Origin: JANXLS01 sp037129555
GTDB taxonomy: Bacteria; Planctomycetota; SZUA-567; H5-PLA8
Direction: 5' to 3'
NCBI GenBank assembly: GCA_037129555.1
Contig: JBAXUS010000001.1
Span: 33,725-97,724 of the forward strand
Length of the DNA stretch: 64,000 bases
Each line of letters begins with the position of its first letter. Positions within the stretch are counted from its first letter, which is position 1. Under the pieces are notes generated by a model. That model worked only from the letters and a program-made list of their open reading frames with translations. It searched no databases and was not told the DNA's origin. The position numbers and the translations under genes were made by a program. This document shows, piece after piece, positions 1 to 8,928 of the stretch.

Positions 1-380
1 TCGTTCGGCCATTTCACCGTGACACCGCGCAAGTGCTCGGAGAAAGAAGCGAGCGCTTCAGCACAAGCGAGACCTGCGACGAGCGGAATCCAGCCGCTGG
101 CTTCGAGCGGAATCGTCCTCGGCCGGACGAGCACACTAAAAAGCAATCCCATCGCGGGTGGACAATTCCAGGTTCGACCGCGCCGTCCGCGACCGGCGTC
201 TTGTTCGTCCGCGACGAAGACAGTGCCGTGCGCTCCGTGACCTCGCGCGGCGTCGAGTGCGAGGTCGTTGGTCGATTGCGTCCGGTTGAAAAATTGGATA
301 CGCTTCCCGAGAGCGCGCGTAGCAATGCTGCGCTCGAAGTTCGCGATGTCTTGGGTGGATTCAAAAAGAGGCGACGTCAT
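1..380 (-). CDS. birA: Biotin-[acetyl-CoA-carboxylase] ligase, N-terminal part (runs off left edge)
   Basis: The reverse strand from the ATG at 378-380 stays open to base 1 and gives about 126 residues. They carry the biotin-protein ligase signature in order: QSTNDLAL, then VFVADEQDAGRGRRGRTW (the biotin/ATP-binding GRGRRGR loop), GLLFSVLVRP, and KWPN running into the edge. The family transfers biotin through biotinyl-AMP to the carrier lysine of carboxylases in the cytoplasm. The start has no N-terminal DNA-binding helix-turn-helix, so this looks like the short, non-repressor form. It is divergent from the acyl-CoA dehydrogenase gene at 461, with about 80 bases between them. It is truncated only by the window. 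The fragment is short but the motif run is hard to explain otherwise. Confidence 0.88.
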   Translation of the reverse strand, partial: MTSPLFESTQDIANFERSIATRALGKRIQFFNRTQSTNDLALDAARGHGAHGTVFVADEQDAGRGRRGRTWNCPPAMGLLFSVLVRPRTIPLEASGWIPLVAGLACAEALASFSEHLRGVTVKWPN

Positions 381-460
381 TTCACGCTTTCCAGTTCAAC
401 ATTGCGACCAAATTGCCGATAAGAAGCGACAGGCTTCCACGAGCCTGCCCGGAGAATTGC

Positions 461-1636
461 ATGGCCGAAGACACAGAGATTATCATCGATCTCAATCTGA
501 GTGAAGAGCAGGCTGCTGTGCGCGAGACGACACGCCAGTTCGCGCGGCTCGAACTCCAGCCAATTTCGGCACAGATTGATCGCGAGCAGACGATCCCCGA
601 CCACGTGTGGCGGCGGCTCGCTGAAATGCAGTTGCTCGGTGTGGCCGTGCCTGCCGCGTATGGTGGGCTCGGGCTGAGCACACTCAGTGCGATCACTATC
701 ATCGAAGAATTGGCGCGCGTGTGTGCGAGCACAGCGCTGGCTGTCGCGACGCATTCAGGACTGTGCGTGTCGCCCTTGATGCGCTTCGGAACGGAAAGCC
801 ACAAACAGAAATTTTTGAAACCTCTCGCGCTGGGACAAAAGATCGGCGCGTTTTGTTTGACCGAACCGAACGCAGGCAGCGATTCTGGAAATGCGAAGAC
901 GCTGGCGGTGCAGAAAGCGGACAAATTTGTTCTGAACGGCTCGAAGATTTTCATCACCAACGCGCTCGTAGCGGAGATATTTCTCGTTGCGGTTTCGACG
1001 AGTCCGAAAGTCGGAGCGCAGGGCATTACAGCGCTTGTCGTCGAAAGTGGGACGCCGGGATTTTCGGTCATTCCAGGCTGCGAGAAATTGGGGATGCGCG
1101 GCGTGTCCTGGGGTGAATTGAAATTCCAGGACACGGAAGTGCCGATGACGAACATGCTGGGCCTCCAGGACAAGGGCTTCGGAATTTTCATGGAGACGAT
1201 GGTCGCCGGGCGCATCGGACTCGGAGCACTCGCCCTGGGACTGGCTTCCGGCGCCATGCTCGCGACGGTTAAATATGCCGCTCAGCGAAAACAATTCGCG
1301 AAACCGATCGGCGCATTTCAATCGATCGGCAACATCATCGCGGACATGTCGGTCGGGATCGAGGCATCACGCGCGTTGGTGTATCGCGCGGCTCAATTGC
1401 GCGACGAAGGCCGTCCGCACGTGCGCGAATGCAGTATCGCGAAATTGTACGCATCCGAAACCTGCATGAAAATCTGCACCGACGCGATTCAAGTTCATGG
1501 CGGCATCGGCTACACGACCGAGTATCCGGTCGAGCGCTTTTTTCGCGACGCAAAATATCTGGAGATCGGCGAAGGAACATCGCAAATCCAGCGCATGATC
1601 ATCGCGCGGGATGTGCTGGGAAAACTCGGTGCGTAA
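461..1636 (+). CDS. Acyl-CoA dehydrogenase
   Basis: A 391-residue FAD flavoprotein of the acyl-CoA dehydrogenase family, which oxidises acyl-CoA thioesters to 2-enoyl-CoA and passes electrons to ETF. The chain shows the usual all-alpha, beta-barrel, all-alpha order: an N-terminal helical part, the FAD-contacting CLTEPNAGSDSG stretch, and the C-terminal QVHGGIGYTTEYPVERFFRDAK region followed by EGTSQIQR, whose Glu is the expected catalytic base. An in-frame open stretch begins at 413, but the ATG at 461 is preferred because GGAG lies seven bases upstream and the family starts there. It is followed by a convergent gene. Substrate chain length cannot be told from sequence. Confidence 0.93.
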   Translation: MAEDTEIIIDLNLSEEQAAVRETTRQFARLELQPISAQIDREQTIPDHVWRRLAEMQLLGVAVPAAYGGLGLSTLSAITIIEELARVCASTALAVATHSGLCVSPLMRFGTESHKQKFLKPLALGQKIGAFCLTEPNAGSDSGNAKTLAVQKADKFVLNGSKIFITNALVAEIFLVAVSTSPKVGAQGITALVVESGTPGFSVIPGCEKLGMRGVSWGELKFQDTEVPMTNMLGLQDKGFGIFMETMVAGRIGLGALALGLASGAMLATVKYAAQRKQFAKPIGAFQSIGNIIADMSVGIEASRALVYRAAQLRDEGRPHVRECSIAKLYASETCMKICTDAIQVHGGIGYTTEYPVERFFRDAKYLEIGEGTSQIQRMIIARDVLGKLGA

Positions 1637-1691
1637 ACTCCATCAATAGAAGGACGGCCTTAGTACAACCGTCCTTCATGTGTGATACGTC

Positions 1692-2438
1692 TTACATCTT
1701 GTCCTTCAACTTTTCATCTTCCTTACGCTTCTTGTACGCCGCGATTTCCTTCTCAGGGTTTTCGTAAAACGCGTCTTTACAGCCGCCGCAACAGACCCAA
1801 TACGTCTGGCCTTTGTAGCTAACTTCCATTTTGCCCGAACCGCCGGTAATGACGCATTCGTGAGCGTTGGCTTGCTGGCCGAAGCCGCTGCCTTTGCGTG
1901 TGTAACTGACTTCACAGAACGTCGAGAAGCGACCACCGGGCGATTTCTTTTGGAGGTCGATCAACAACCGATTGCCCTTCGCGACAACACTGAACAACAG
2001 ACGCGCTGGGCGACCTTCGCCGGGCGTGACGTTGTCGAACGCGACGTCGCCGCTCTTGTCCAATTCGCCGACCATTTCATCTTTTGTCTTGCCATCGGGC
2101 GAGACGCCTGTGAATTTGAATGTCCCTTTTTTGTCGCCGGGTTCGATGCGTCCGGACTTGTAGAACTTGCCTTTGTCAACGCTGAAGACCAACGCGGCGT
2201 GGCCATTTTTGAGATCAAACTGCCAGTCTGATTCTTCGGACCAGCCTTCTTTCACAGGTCCGTCTTTGGGCAATCCGGCACCGCGCCATCCGCCGACGTA
2301 TTGGAAGATCGGGGCGAGCGCTTTTTTGTCGGCTTCGATCTGGCTTTTGTCTAGCGTTGCGTCGGCTCCGAAAAGAGGTGCCGCCAAACACACGCACATC
2401 AGCGTTGCAAAACAGGTACTTCGTATCACAGTCGTCAT
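1692..2438 (-). CDS. Exported protein with C-terminal YHS/TRASH-like metal-binding domain
   Basis: A 248-residue protein with a signal peptide (cleavage likely after LFGA). The middle has the look of a small beta-rich domain (GGWRGAGLPKDG...WQFDLKNGHAALVF). The last 60 residues carry HECVITGGSGKMEVSYKGQTYWVCCGGC, then FYENPEKEI, a pattern of the YHS/TRASH family in which Cys residues bind a metal next to a Y-x-C-C-x-x-C turn and an F..NPE helix. I infer a periplasmic metal-binding or sensing role; the middle domain is not recognised. GAGG sits eight bases before the ATG. It lies just upstream, in transcription order, of nothing on its strand, and the next minus-strand gene (2477-3769) is 38 bases before it, so the two are probably co-transcribed. 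Confidence 0.8.
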   Translation of the reverse strand: MTTVIRSTCFATLMCVCLAAPLFGADATLDKSQIEADKKALAPIFQYVGGWRGAGLPKDGPVKEGWSEESDWQFDLKNGHAALVFSVDKGKFYKSGRIEPGDKKGTFKFTGVSPDGKTKDEMVGELDKSGDVAFDNVTPGEGRPARLLFSVVAKGNRLLIDLQKKSPGGRFSTFCEVSYTRKGSGFGQQANAHECVITGGSGKMEVSYKGQTYWVCCGGCKDAFYENPEKEIAAYKKRKEDEKLKDKM

Positions 2439-2476
2439 CGCTCATTCCTCAGGTTGGTTAGGTACAATCTTCTGGA

Positions 2477-3769
2477 CTATTCTTTACTCATGCTGTCACG
2501 AATGTGCTTGATCGCAGTCATCGTAAGCGTCATGGTTTTCTCAATGACCTGCGGCCCGGCTTTCGCGGCGTCAAATTCGCCCTTGGCGTTCTTCGTCACA
2601 AAATTGGTATCGACCAGCGGGACACCCAGCGTCGCGCACATACTCTCGACTGATTTTACAAAGAGCGCTAGTTTATCTTTCTCTTCAGGCTTCGATTGGG
2701 CGGGAAGGCAGATGATCGGGACTGTACCGGATTCCAACGCTCGGAGTGCGGCGACTCGCAGCGTTTCCGACGGGCGACCCGGCCCGAGCGCTTCTTCCAA
2801 ACCAATCGACAGCACGACGAATTCAGGGTCCTTTTGCAGATTGTAAAGAAGCAGCGTCCGCATGTCCTCCAATCCTCCGATGGGCGCGTCGGGCTTCAAG
2901 GGATCATCACCGACATCGAAGTTGTAGGTCGTCTCTTTCAGCTTCGGCGCGGCGGTTTTCAACTGATCGCGCCAGATCGGTGTCTGAGCGGAGTTGGGGC
3001 CGACGACGAGGACGCGTTTTGTTTTGATGTGCGCCTTAAACGGCTTCATGCTCGTCTTCAGAAAATCGTTGACGGCCATCGTGTACGTGAAGCCATCACG
3101 TTCCAATTGCCGCTCCATGTCGATACGCTTTTTCTCCGCAAACAACACGCGTGGACGAACGTCGCTCGGATTGGAATTCAACGTGATGAGAATGTCGTCC
3201 ACCCATGCTTTGGGAATTTCCTTCTTTTTCGGTGCTGGCTTGACGTGGATTTCCAGATCCTTGATAACGTGTTCCGCTAACGGGGGGCCTTTATCTTTAT
3301 CCTTGTTTTGCAAGTCGGACAATTTCAACGAGATGACGCCCCACGTCTTGGCCTTCGGTATGGGAAATTCCTTCGCGTAGTCGCCTTTTTGATGCACGGC
3401 ACGAACGGTGATCGTACCCGGCTCGTCGGCGTAAATCGAAAATTGAATGAAGATCGAATTGGGATTCAGGCCGTGTGGCAATTTCAACGGCGTCTGAAAA
3501 ACGTGAAAAATCATCACGGATTCATTGTTGGCGGTGTCGAGCTTCCAGGTGTGACCGCCGAGCGGGGACGGTTCGTCCGAAACGATCTTCCCCTTTTCGA
3601 CGGCTGCGGTGAGACGCTCAAAACTCTCGAAGTACAACACATCCGGCACTTCTTTGTAAGGTCGCCACGTACTGGGCTGCAACACTACTTTTTCCGGCGC
3701 AGGCTCCCCTGCGGGCAGCGTGGCCGCAACAAGCAAAGCGATGAGTAAAATCAACGATGTCGTTTTCAT
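2477..3769 (-). CDS. Exported SGNH-hydrolase-like protein with N-terminal carbohydrate-binding-like domain
   Basis: About 430 residues with a hydrophobic signal peptide (MKTTSLILLIALLVAATLPAG). Residues 40-200 look like a jelly-roll domain of the galactose-binding type (YFESFERL...WKLDTANNESVMIFHVF...IFIQFSIYADEPGTITVRAV). From about 205 the chain follows an SGNH-hydrolase plan: a strand KRVLVVGPNSAQTP, a strand EFVVLSIGLEEALG, a strand GTVPIICLPA, and a final LGVPLVDTNFVT. The canonical Gly-Asp-Ser motif and an Asp-x-x-His pair are not evident, so enzymatic activity is doubtful. A GTG in frame at 3790 is a possible earlier start; the ATG at 3769 starts the signal peptide directly and is chosen. 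It probably forms an operon with the YHS-like gene 38 bases downstream. Confidence 0.72.
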   Translation of the reverse strand: MKTTSLILLIALLVAATLPAGEPAPEKVVLQPSTWRPYKEVPDVLYFESFERLTAAVEKGKIVSDEPSPLGGHTWKLDTANNESVMIFHVFQTPLKLPHGLNPNSIFIQFSIYADEPGTITVRAVHQKGDYAKEFPIPKAKTWGVISLKLSDLQNKDKDKGPPLAEHVIKDLEIHVKPAPKKKEIPKAWVDDILITLNSNPSDVRPRVLFAEKKRIDMERQLERDGFTYTMAVNDFLKTSMKPFKAHIKTKRVLVVGPNSAQTPIWRDQLKTAAPKLKETTYNFDVGDDPLKPDAPIGGLEDMRTLLLYNLQKDPEFVVLSIGLEEALGPGRPSETLRVAALRALESGTVPIICLPAQSKPEEKDKLALFVKSVESMCATLGVPLVDTNFVTKNAKGEFDAAKAGPQVIEKTMTLTMTAIKHIRDSMSKE

Positions 3770-3893
3770 ATCTAATGGAGTACCCCGCACTCACACATAA
3801 ATCGACGCGTAGTTGTCGCTGGTTATTCAATTTTTGTCAACGGGGAAACAGTAGTCGTGGTTTCGAGGAACGTGATTCCAAACACACGCTCGA

Positions 3894-4163
3894 TCAAGAG
3901 GCACTGCGGTTGCTCATTGCTGCGAGTTCTTCAAGCGTTAGTTTCGGCAAGGTTTTATGTCGGTCGCGGGAATAGTTTTTCTTGCCGGAAAATTGCTGTG
4001 ACATGAAATGAATACAGTCACGCGCGCCCAATTTCTTCATCAGGACATCCAGAGCGCGAGAGTTGATTTCGGCCATTTTTTCAGGCGTGATACTCAGTGA
4101 GCTAGGCGTTGAAGCGTCCAGTCCAGTGGATTTGCCACCATCACGTTTAGCTTTTTTGGCCAT
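3894..4163 (-). CDS. Small protein nested at the 3' end of the PIN gene, likely antitoxin partner
   Basis: An 89-residue basic-then-helical protein. Its ATG at 4161-4163 has an excellent ribosome site (AAAGGAG, spacing eight) that lies inside the last codons of the PIN-domain gene, so the two genes overlap by 70 bases in different frames. The second half (ALDVLMKKLGARDCIHFMSQQFSGKKNYSRDRHKTLPKLTLEEL) follows a pattern I recall from small proteins that sit beside PIN toxins, L..LG....i.F..QF..G...Y...R....L...E. I therefore infer an antitoxin, although in classical VapBC pairs the antitoxin is first. Confident that it is translated; moderate on function. Confidence 0.7.
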   Translation of the reverse strand: MAKKAKRDGGKSTGLDASTPSSLSITPEKMAEINSRALDVLMKKLGARDCIHFMSQQFSGKKNYSRDRHKTLPKLTLEELAAMSNRSAS

Positions 4164-4555
4164 CGATTCACTCCTTTCAACAAGCGGTCATCCGTCGTTA
4201 AGAAAACTGAACACTTTGATAATTCCGCAACGGCCAGGTGCAGTGAATCAAATGTTCCGAAACCAAGAAATTGTATCTCATTCGCTCGTGCCAAATCATC
4301 TTGAGTCGTCATTCGAGAATGGCAGAATGTGTCGAACAAAGACAAGTTGAATTCACGTTGCACCGTATCTCTATTTTGCGCCAATTCAAATCGCAATGCG
4401 GAGCTTCCGACCCAGATTAAATCCCCGAATCCGACCCACGACATAATACTACCAAATGCTTCAGTTTCAATTTTTATTCTAGACTGGCTTTGGTCGTCGA
4501 ATTGGCGGCAAATACAACACGCATCAATGAAAATGCTTTGAGGTGGCTCAGACAT
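4094..4555 (-). CDS. PIN-domain protein (VapC-like ribonuclease toxin)
   Basis: A 153-residue PIN fold. The acidic metal-binding residues are visible in the expected places: FIDACCICR near the start, FELAQN after the first third, then GFGTFDSLHLAVAE, and FLTTDDRLL near the end. PIN toxins of this type cleave tRNA or rRNA using Mg2+ held by these acids. The open frame continues upstream through antisense-like sequence of the kinase gene to 4831; the ATG at 4553-4555 is chosen because the recognisable fold starts there. It begins 19 bases after the stop of the large kinase gene on the same strand, and its end is overlapped by the 89-residue gene. Function is inferred from the fold. Confidence 0.82.
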   Translation of the reverse strand: MSEPPQSIFIDACCICRQFDDQSQSRIKIETEAFGSIMSWVGFGDLIWVGSSALRFELAQNRDTVQREFNLSLFDTFCHSRMTTQDDLARANEIQFLGFGTFDSLHLAVAELSKCSVFLTTDDRLLKGVNRWPKKLNVMVANPLDWTLQRLAH

Positions 4556-4574
4556 ATCAAATGCCCCAGTTCCC

Positions 4575-7500
4575 TCACACCATCCCGCCGCACAACCCAA
4601 GATAAATCGCCGCCTGATCCGCGTCGTCCCGGAAGGCGTTGAACATTTCGGTCGCGACAACCGGCAAATATGCCGCAGACACGCGCGTCGCCATCGTTTC
4701 GAAGCACTCCAACTTGTCGCGCTCGGTGCGGAGTTGTCGCGCCGAGAACAGCGCCTGGCGCAGCATGTCCAGCAGATGCGTCGCTGGCTTTGTGGTGAAG
4801 GCGAATGTTCGCGTGGTGCTTTGCAATGCATCGCGCCGGACTTCCTTCATCTTCACCAAATTCAACAACCCGCGAACGCGTTCGACCGGGTCATCGATCT
4901 GCGTCACGAGATGCAGTGCTTCTTCAAAGACCGCGCGCGCCATGTCGTTCAAACCGGCGTTCAACATCGGCTCCACGGCACCGGCCAGCGCGTTGAATCG
5001 CGGCAGCGCTCCGTTGATCTGCTTCGACGACGACAGCAATTGCGCGATCAGCGTACGCGGCTTCGTCGGCTCTTTTCTGAGACCGTAATACACAGCCAGC
5101 ACGCCAATCACGGGCAAGCGTTCGGCGGGTGTGGGAATCGCCATCAATAATTCTTCGGCTCCCAACACGTCTTCGCGGTAGATTTTCGAAATCGCGATGG
5201 CCCGCAGCGCCTGCGTTTTGGGCAGCGCGAATGTGATGCTGGCGGCCTGTCGTTCGGCCAGTTCATGCCGCCCGGCTTTCGTAAAATTCTGGACCAGTTG
5301 CGACGTCACCAGCGCTTTCGTCCACGGGTCGTCGATGACCGACGCGCTGCGCAGACAATCGTCGATCAATCCCGCTTCAGCTTGCGCGTCAACCAGCGTA
5401 CTCATCGCCGCCAGCCACGACGACCGCACGCTCTTTCCACCAGTCTGTATTTTGCCAGATGCAAGCGACGCCGACGGAATGGGGGAGGGGCGGTTCGTCC
5501 GCGCATCACTGGACGATGAGCGGTCCTCGACGGCGATCGGAATGCCCCGATTCAACGCGTCGGTAAAACATTTTCCAGCATCGCGCAGACACGCGGCTGC
5601 GCTTTCAAGATCACCATAAACCGCGAACGTTCGCCCGACCTCAAGACACGCTTTGCCTCGTTCAGCAGGGTTGGTGACAAGCGATAGATCGTTCGTCAAG
5701 CGCTCCAAATACGGGCGCATGCCTTCCGAATGTCCATGGCGAATCGCGGCGGCGACAGCTTGCGAAAACGAGATGATTCGCAGCTCAGCGCGGCGTGGAG
5801 ACGCATCGAGAAAATTGATCGCGCCAGTCATGTCACCCGACGACGCGCATATGATCGTATAACGCTCGGACAACTCGCGCCGAACATCGCCCTCGCGCAG
5901 CAACCGAATTTTGTGAGCGGCCAGACCCAACCACGCCGTGACCAGCCGCTTGGGCAGAGTGGCGCGCGCGGCTTCCAATCGTGGATCAATCTGCGGCGTC
6001 AACGCCAGCGACGACAGATGGTCGTCCGCCGTCTGCCAGTCCCCCGCTTTCGCCGCGTTGTCCGACTTGGTGATTATGGTCTCGTACTCGACCTGCTTCT
6101 TACACGCGTCGAGCTGTACGGTGGGCGATGCGCAGCCGTACATATCCGACAACGCTTGAGCACGCTGCCAGTTCTTGAGTGCAAGTTTCCAATTTCCAGT
6201 GGCCTCGGCAGCCAGAGCGTCCGAGCATGAATTATCGAAACTTGCGCGCGCCTGTTCGGCATCAAGACCGGCAATTGACGACACCAAATTAATCGCTGAA
6301 TTGGATTGATTTAGCGGCATAGCTTGCGGCGGGGGCACATTCGAAAATCGTTGCAACGCCGGAGCTACGTGAGCGGACAGCGGCTGGCGCACAATGCCCG
6401 GAGCGCGTGGCGGTGCACTCGGCGCGGCTGGCATTCTCGAAGCTGTAGGTCCCGCTCCAAGCGGACGTCGCGTCAGCCCCGGAATCGCCTGTTGCATGCG
6501 CCCTGGATCTGCCGCCGGAATGGAACTGAATTTAACAGCCTGCCGTCCGCTCGATGGCGGCAACGTCGGAACACCCGGCACAGGCGGCGGCACAATCGGA
6601 CGAGCGTTCGTCGCGACGGCGGGCAATCGACCGGAACCCGCAGCGGGGAGCCGGCCCGATTCATCGGCCTTCGTCTGAATGTCGGTCCGCAGCGAATTCG
6701 GAATCAGCTCGGCGATGGATTTCCCGGCAAGAATGGCCTTCAAAACGGCGACCATTTCACCCGCCGATTGCGGCCGGTCCTCGGGCTTTTTTTCGAGCAG
6801 CCACATCGGCAGCTTTTCAATCTGCGGACACTTCGTTAAATCCGGATTGTAACGCGACGGCATCTCTGGCAGTTCGTGCAGATGCTGATAGAGCCACCCC
6901 GGCAACGATTCGGATTCAAACGGCAACCGCCCCGCGAGCATTTCGTAAAACACGACGCCCATCGAATACAGATCGGCACGGCTGTCCACTTTAGATCCAG
7001 CCACTTGCTCAGGCGACATGTACGCCGGCGTGCCGATCAACTGGTTGGCCGTGTCCATCGTGATGGTCAGCAAATCCGTCTGCCCACCGACCATCTTCGC
7101 GAGGCCCAAATCGAGAATCTTCACCCACGGCTGGCCACGATGGTCCTTGATCACCATCAAATTCGACGGCTTCAAATCACGGTGTACGAGGCCACAGGCG
7201 TGAGCCTCCTGCAAACCGTCGAGCGCCTGTCGCATCAGCTCGCACGCCAACATCGGATCCAATTTGCCGCGTTTGCGCAGGAAGTCGCGTAAATCCTCGC
7301 CTTCCAAATACTCCATCACAAGAAACAGCTTGCCTTCGGGGCTGACACCGAAATTCAGGATCGTCGAGACGTTCGTATGGTTGACGATGGCTTGCGCCCG
7401 AGCCTCGCGCATGAAACGCGTTTCGCCCTGGGGCGACGAGCGGAATTTATCCGTCATCACTTTGATCGCGACAGGCCGCTCCAACTGCCGGTCAATGCAG

Positions 7501-7802
7501 TGGTACACAGCGCCCATGCCGCCTTGCCCCAGCAATTTCACTGGCTCATAGCGCTCAGGCAAAAATTTCGGCATCACATCAGACGATTGAGTCGCAGCGG
7601 TCGCCGGCGGAGTGGCCGAATTCAGCGGCATGTCGGTGCGCGGCCCGATTCGCGAATCGAGGGTATTGATCGTCTTCAGCGACGCGACCGGCTTGCTACA
7701 GGCCGGGCACACGCTGGCGTCTTCAGGCAGCAAACTGCCGCACGATAGACACGCGGCCAAGCCGCCCATGGTGCTTTGTCGAAAAGACTGTCCCAATGCC
7801 AC
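4575..7802 (-). CDS. Zinc-ribbon Ser/Thr protein kinase with C-terminal TPR-like half
   Basis: A 1075-residue Hanks-type kinase. Residues 18-35 form a zinc ribbon (Cys18, Cys21, Cys32, Cys35). The kinase domain spans about 84-350: glycine loop GQGGMGAVY (92-100), Lys114 in VAIKVM, catalytic HRDLKPSN with Asp209, DLG at 231-233 in place of DFG, and GTPAYMSPEQVAG in the activation segment. Residues 360-500 are a Pro/Ala-rich linker. From about 510 to the end the chain is helical with TPR-like repeats. No membrane segment is evident, so it should be cytoplasmic. The GTG at 7802 is preferred over the ATG at 7769 because AAGGCGG lies about ten bases upstream of it and nothing precedes the ATG. The 3' end is 19 bases from the PIN gene. 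Substrate unknown. Confidence 0.9.
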   Translation of the reverse strand: MALGQSFRQSTMGGLAACLSCGSLLPEDASVCPACSKPVASLKTINTLDSRIGPRTDMPLNSATPPATAATQSSDVMPKFLPERYEPVKLLGQGGMGAVYHCIDRQLERPVAIKVMTDKFRSSPQGETRFMREARAQAIVNHTNVSTILNFGVSPEGKLFLVMEYLEGEDLRDFLRKRGKLDPMLACELMRQALDGLQEAHACGLVHRDLKPSNLMVIKDHRGQPWVKILDLGLAKMVGGQTDLLTITMDTANQLIGTPAYMSPEQVAGSKVDSRADLYSMGVVFYEMLAGRLPFESESLPGWLYQHLHELPEMPSRYNPDLTKCPQIEKLPMWLLEKKPEDRPQSAGEMVAVLKAILAGKSIAELIPNSLRTDIQTKADESGRLPAAGSGRLPAVATNARPIVPPPVPGVPTLPPSSGRQAVKFSSIPAADPGRMQQAIPGLTRRPLGAGPTASRMPAAPSAPPRAPGIVRQPLSAHVAPALQRFSNVPPPQAMPLNQSNSAINLVSSIAGLDAEQARASFDNSCSDALAAEATGNWKLALKNWQRAQALSDMYGCASPTVQLDACKKQVEYETIITKSDNAAKAGDWQTADDHLSSLALTPQIDPRLEAARATLPKRLVTAWLGLAAHKIRLLREGDVRRELSERYTIICASSGDMTGAINFLDASPRRAELRIISFSQAVAAAIRHGHSEGMRPYLERLTNDLSLVTNPAERGKACLEVGRTFAVYGDLESAAACLRDAGKCFTDALNRGIPIAVEDRSSSSDARTNRPSPIPSASLASGKIQTGGKSVRSSWLAAMSTLVDAQAEAGLIDDCLRSASVIDDPWTKALVTSQLVQNFTKAGRHELAERQAASITFALPKTQALRAIAISKIYREDVLGAEELLMAIPTPAERLPVIGVLAVYYGLRKEPTKPRTLIAQLLSSSKQINGALPRFNALAGAVEPMLNAGLNDMARAVFEEALHLVTQIDDPVERVRGLLNLVKMKEVRRDALQSTTRTFAFTTKPATHLLDMLRQALFSARQLRTERDKLECFETMATRVSAAYLPVVATEMFNAFRDDADQAAIYLGLCGGMV

Positions 7803-7944
7803 GATATCGAACCGCCTTTAACCGATCACATCCACAACGGGTAACAGAAAGTCGTTGAGACAACAAAATCACACCGTGTCGTCCTACAGACTCATTCACG
7901 ACATCCAAATCCTTCAGCATAAATGCACGAAGTTATTTTCCCTG

Positions 7945-8325
7945 CTAGAGTTTCTCTAAAATGACTTGAGCCATCGCGACGGTCTCGGAATGCGTGATCG
8001 TCACATGCTCCACTGACACCCCCAGCGCCGCAGCGCGTTCGTGAGCCTTTCCGTGAAAATAAAGCTGCGGCTTGCCGTTGCTATCAGGCAGAATCTCCAC
8101 ATCGCGCCAACCGATCCCGTGACTCAAGCCCGTGCCAAGCGCTTTCAAAGCTGCCTCTTTCGCCGCCCATCGCCCGGCCAGTCGCTGGCTCGGTTCCTTA
8201 AAACGCATGACGTAAGCGTACTCGGCGGCTGTCAAGATGCGCTGAGCAAAACGCTCCCCATGCCGCGCGTAAACGCCTTGAATCCGCTCGATCTCGATGA
8301 TATCAATCCCAATCCCAACAATCAT
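7945..8325 (-). CDS. acpS: Holo-[acyl-carrier-protein] synthase
   Basis: A 126-residue enzyme, the normal length for AcpS, which transfers 4'-phosphopantetheine from CoA to the serine of acyl carrier protein. It begins MIVGIGIDIIEIERI, with the conserved Asp of GIDI that binds Mg2+, and carries FAQRILTAAEY and AGRWAAKEAALKALGTG, with the KEA motif. The ending VTITHSETVAMAQVI is also characteristic. An open stretch extends upstream to 8376, but AAAGGAG is five to eight bases before the ATG at 8323-8325, which decides the start. It stands alone, head of a minus-strand block that includes the kinase gene 142 bases downstream. Confidence 0.95.
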   Translation of the reverse strand: MIVGIGIDIIEIERIQGVYARHGERFAQRILTAAEYAYVMRFKEPSQRLAGRWAAKEAALKALGTGLSHGIGWRDVEILPDSNGKPQLYFHGKAHERAAALGVSVEHVTITHSETVAMAQVILEKL

Positions 8326-8695
8326 GCACTCCTTTGTAAGGAGGCCGCCGCACATTTCAATCCCATAATATATCAATTACGTCCAAAAATAATGCACGTA
8401 TGCGCACGATGCATTCAAAATCAATCGATTCGCCCGATGAAGGCATTCCCGCTCCCACATAATCACATCGTGCATTATGCTGTTTGCATATTATATCATT
8501 TCAACATCAGCCAATAAATTGAATAACGGTGGAGCGGATGCTGTTCCCGCTCACCCCCAAGCACCCGTAACGATTAATCTTTTCCAAGAAACAGACTCTC
8601 AATATCAACGCTTGAGTACTACCGATTTCCAGTCTCTTTTCAAAATATCCATCACCAGAATTCTCTGTCCAGTAATAACAACCAAAGGTTGCTTT

Positions 8696-8767
8696 GATGT
8701 TGCTTGCCACCACCTTCAGGTGGTGGTTGACGACTGATAAACAATCTCCAGCCAACTTCAGTTGGCT
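8696..8767. repeat. Twin-hairpin dispersed repeat, copy A
   Basis: Two adjacent hairpins. The first has arms CCACCACC (8707-8714) and GGTGGTGG (8719-8726) around TTCA. The second has arms AGCCAAC (8750-8756) and GTTGGCT (8761-8767) around TTCA again. A second copy is at 27002-27073: the first 34 bases match exactly, the linker has diverged, and the second stem differs by a compensated pair (A-T here, G-C there). This looks like a REP/BIME-type repeat. Confidence 0.85.
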
Positions 8768-8850
8768 TGCGCGGATGTGCTGTTAGCCACCCTCTAGAGT
8801 CATTTTTCCGAATAAAATGGACAAAAACGCCGGAAAGATTCAGAATTCAA

Positions 8851-8878
8851 TTGACAGGGGCCAAGCTGTGTCTATACT
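8851..8878 (+). promoter_or_regulatory. Sigma70-type promoter for tRNA-Thr and tuf
   Basis: TTGACA at 8851-8856 and TATACT at 8873-8878 with a 16-base spacer, about 50 bases upstream of the mature tRNA-Thr end. The -35 box is a perfect consensus and the -10 box matches five of six, as expected for a highly expressed translation operon. The start site is not determined. Confidence 0.72.
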
Positions 8879-8928
8879 CGTCGGCCCACGTTATCTGCGT
8901 TGCATTGTTTTTTTTTGCGACGCCGGAA

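Larger units (their letters stand above)
8326..8928. other. Intergenic region before the tRNA-Thr/tuf operon
   Basis: About 600 bases with no credible gene; open frames here have no family pattern and low coding quality. It holds a twin-hairpin dispersed repeat (8696-8767) and, near its right end, a promoter (8851-8878). The left part (8360-8510) is AT-rich with several short near-palindromes. Confidence 0.7.

Noticed and set aside
2477..3769. Active SGNH esterase
   Set aside because: The fold looks right but the Gly-Asp-Ser and Asp-x-x-His motifs are missing, so activity is not claimed.
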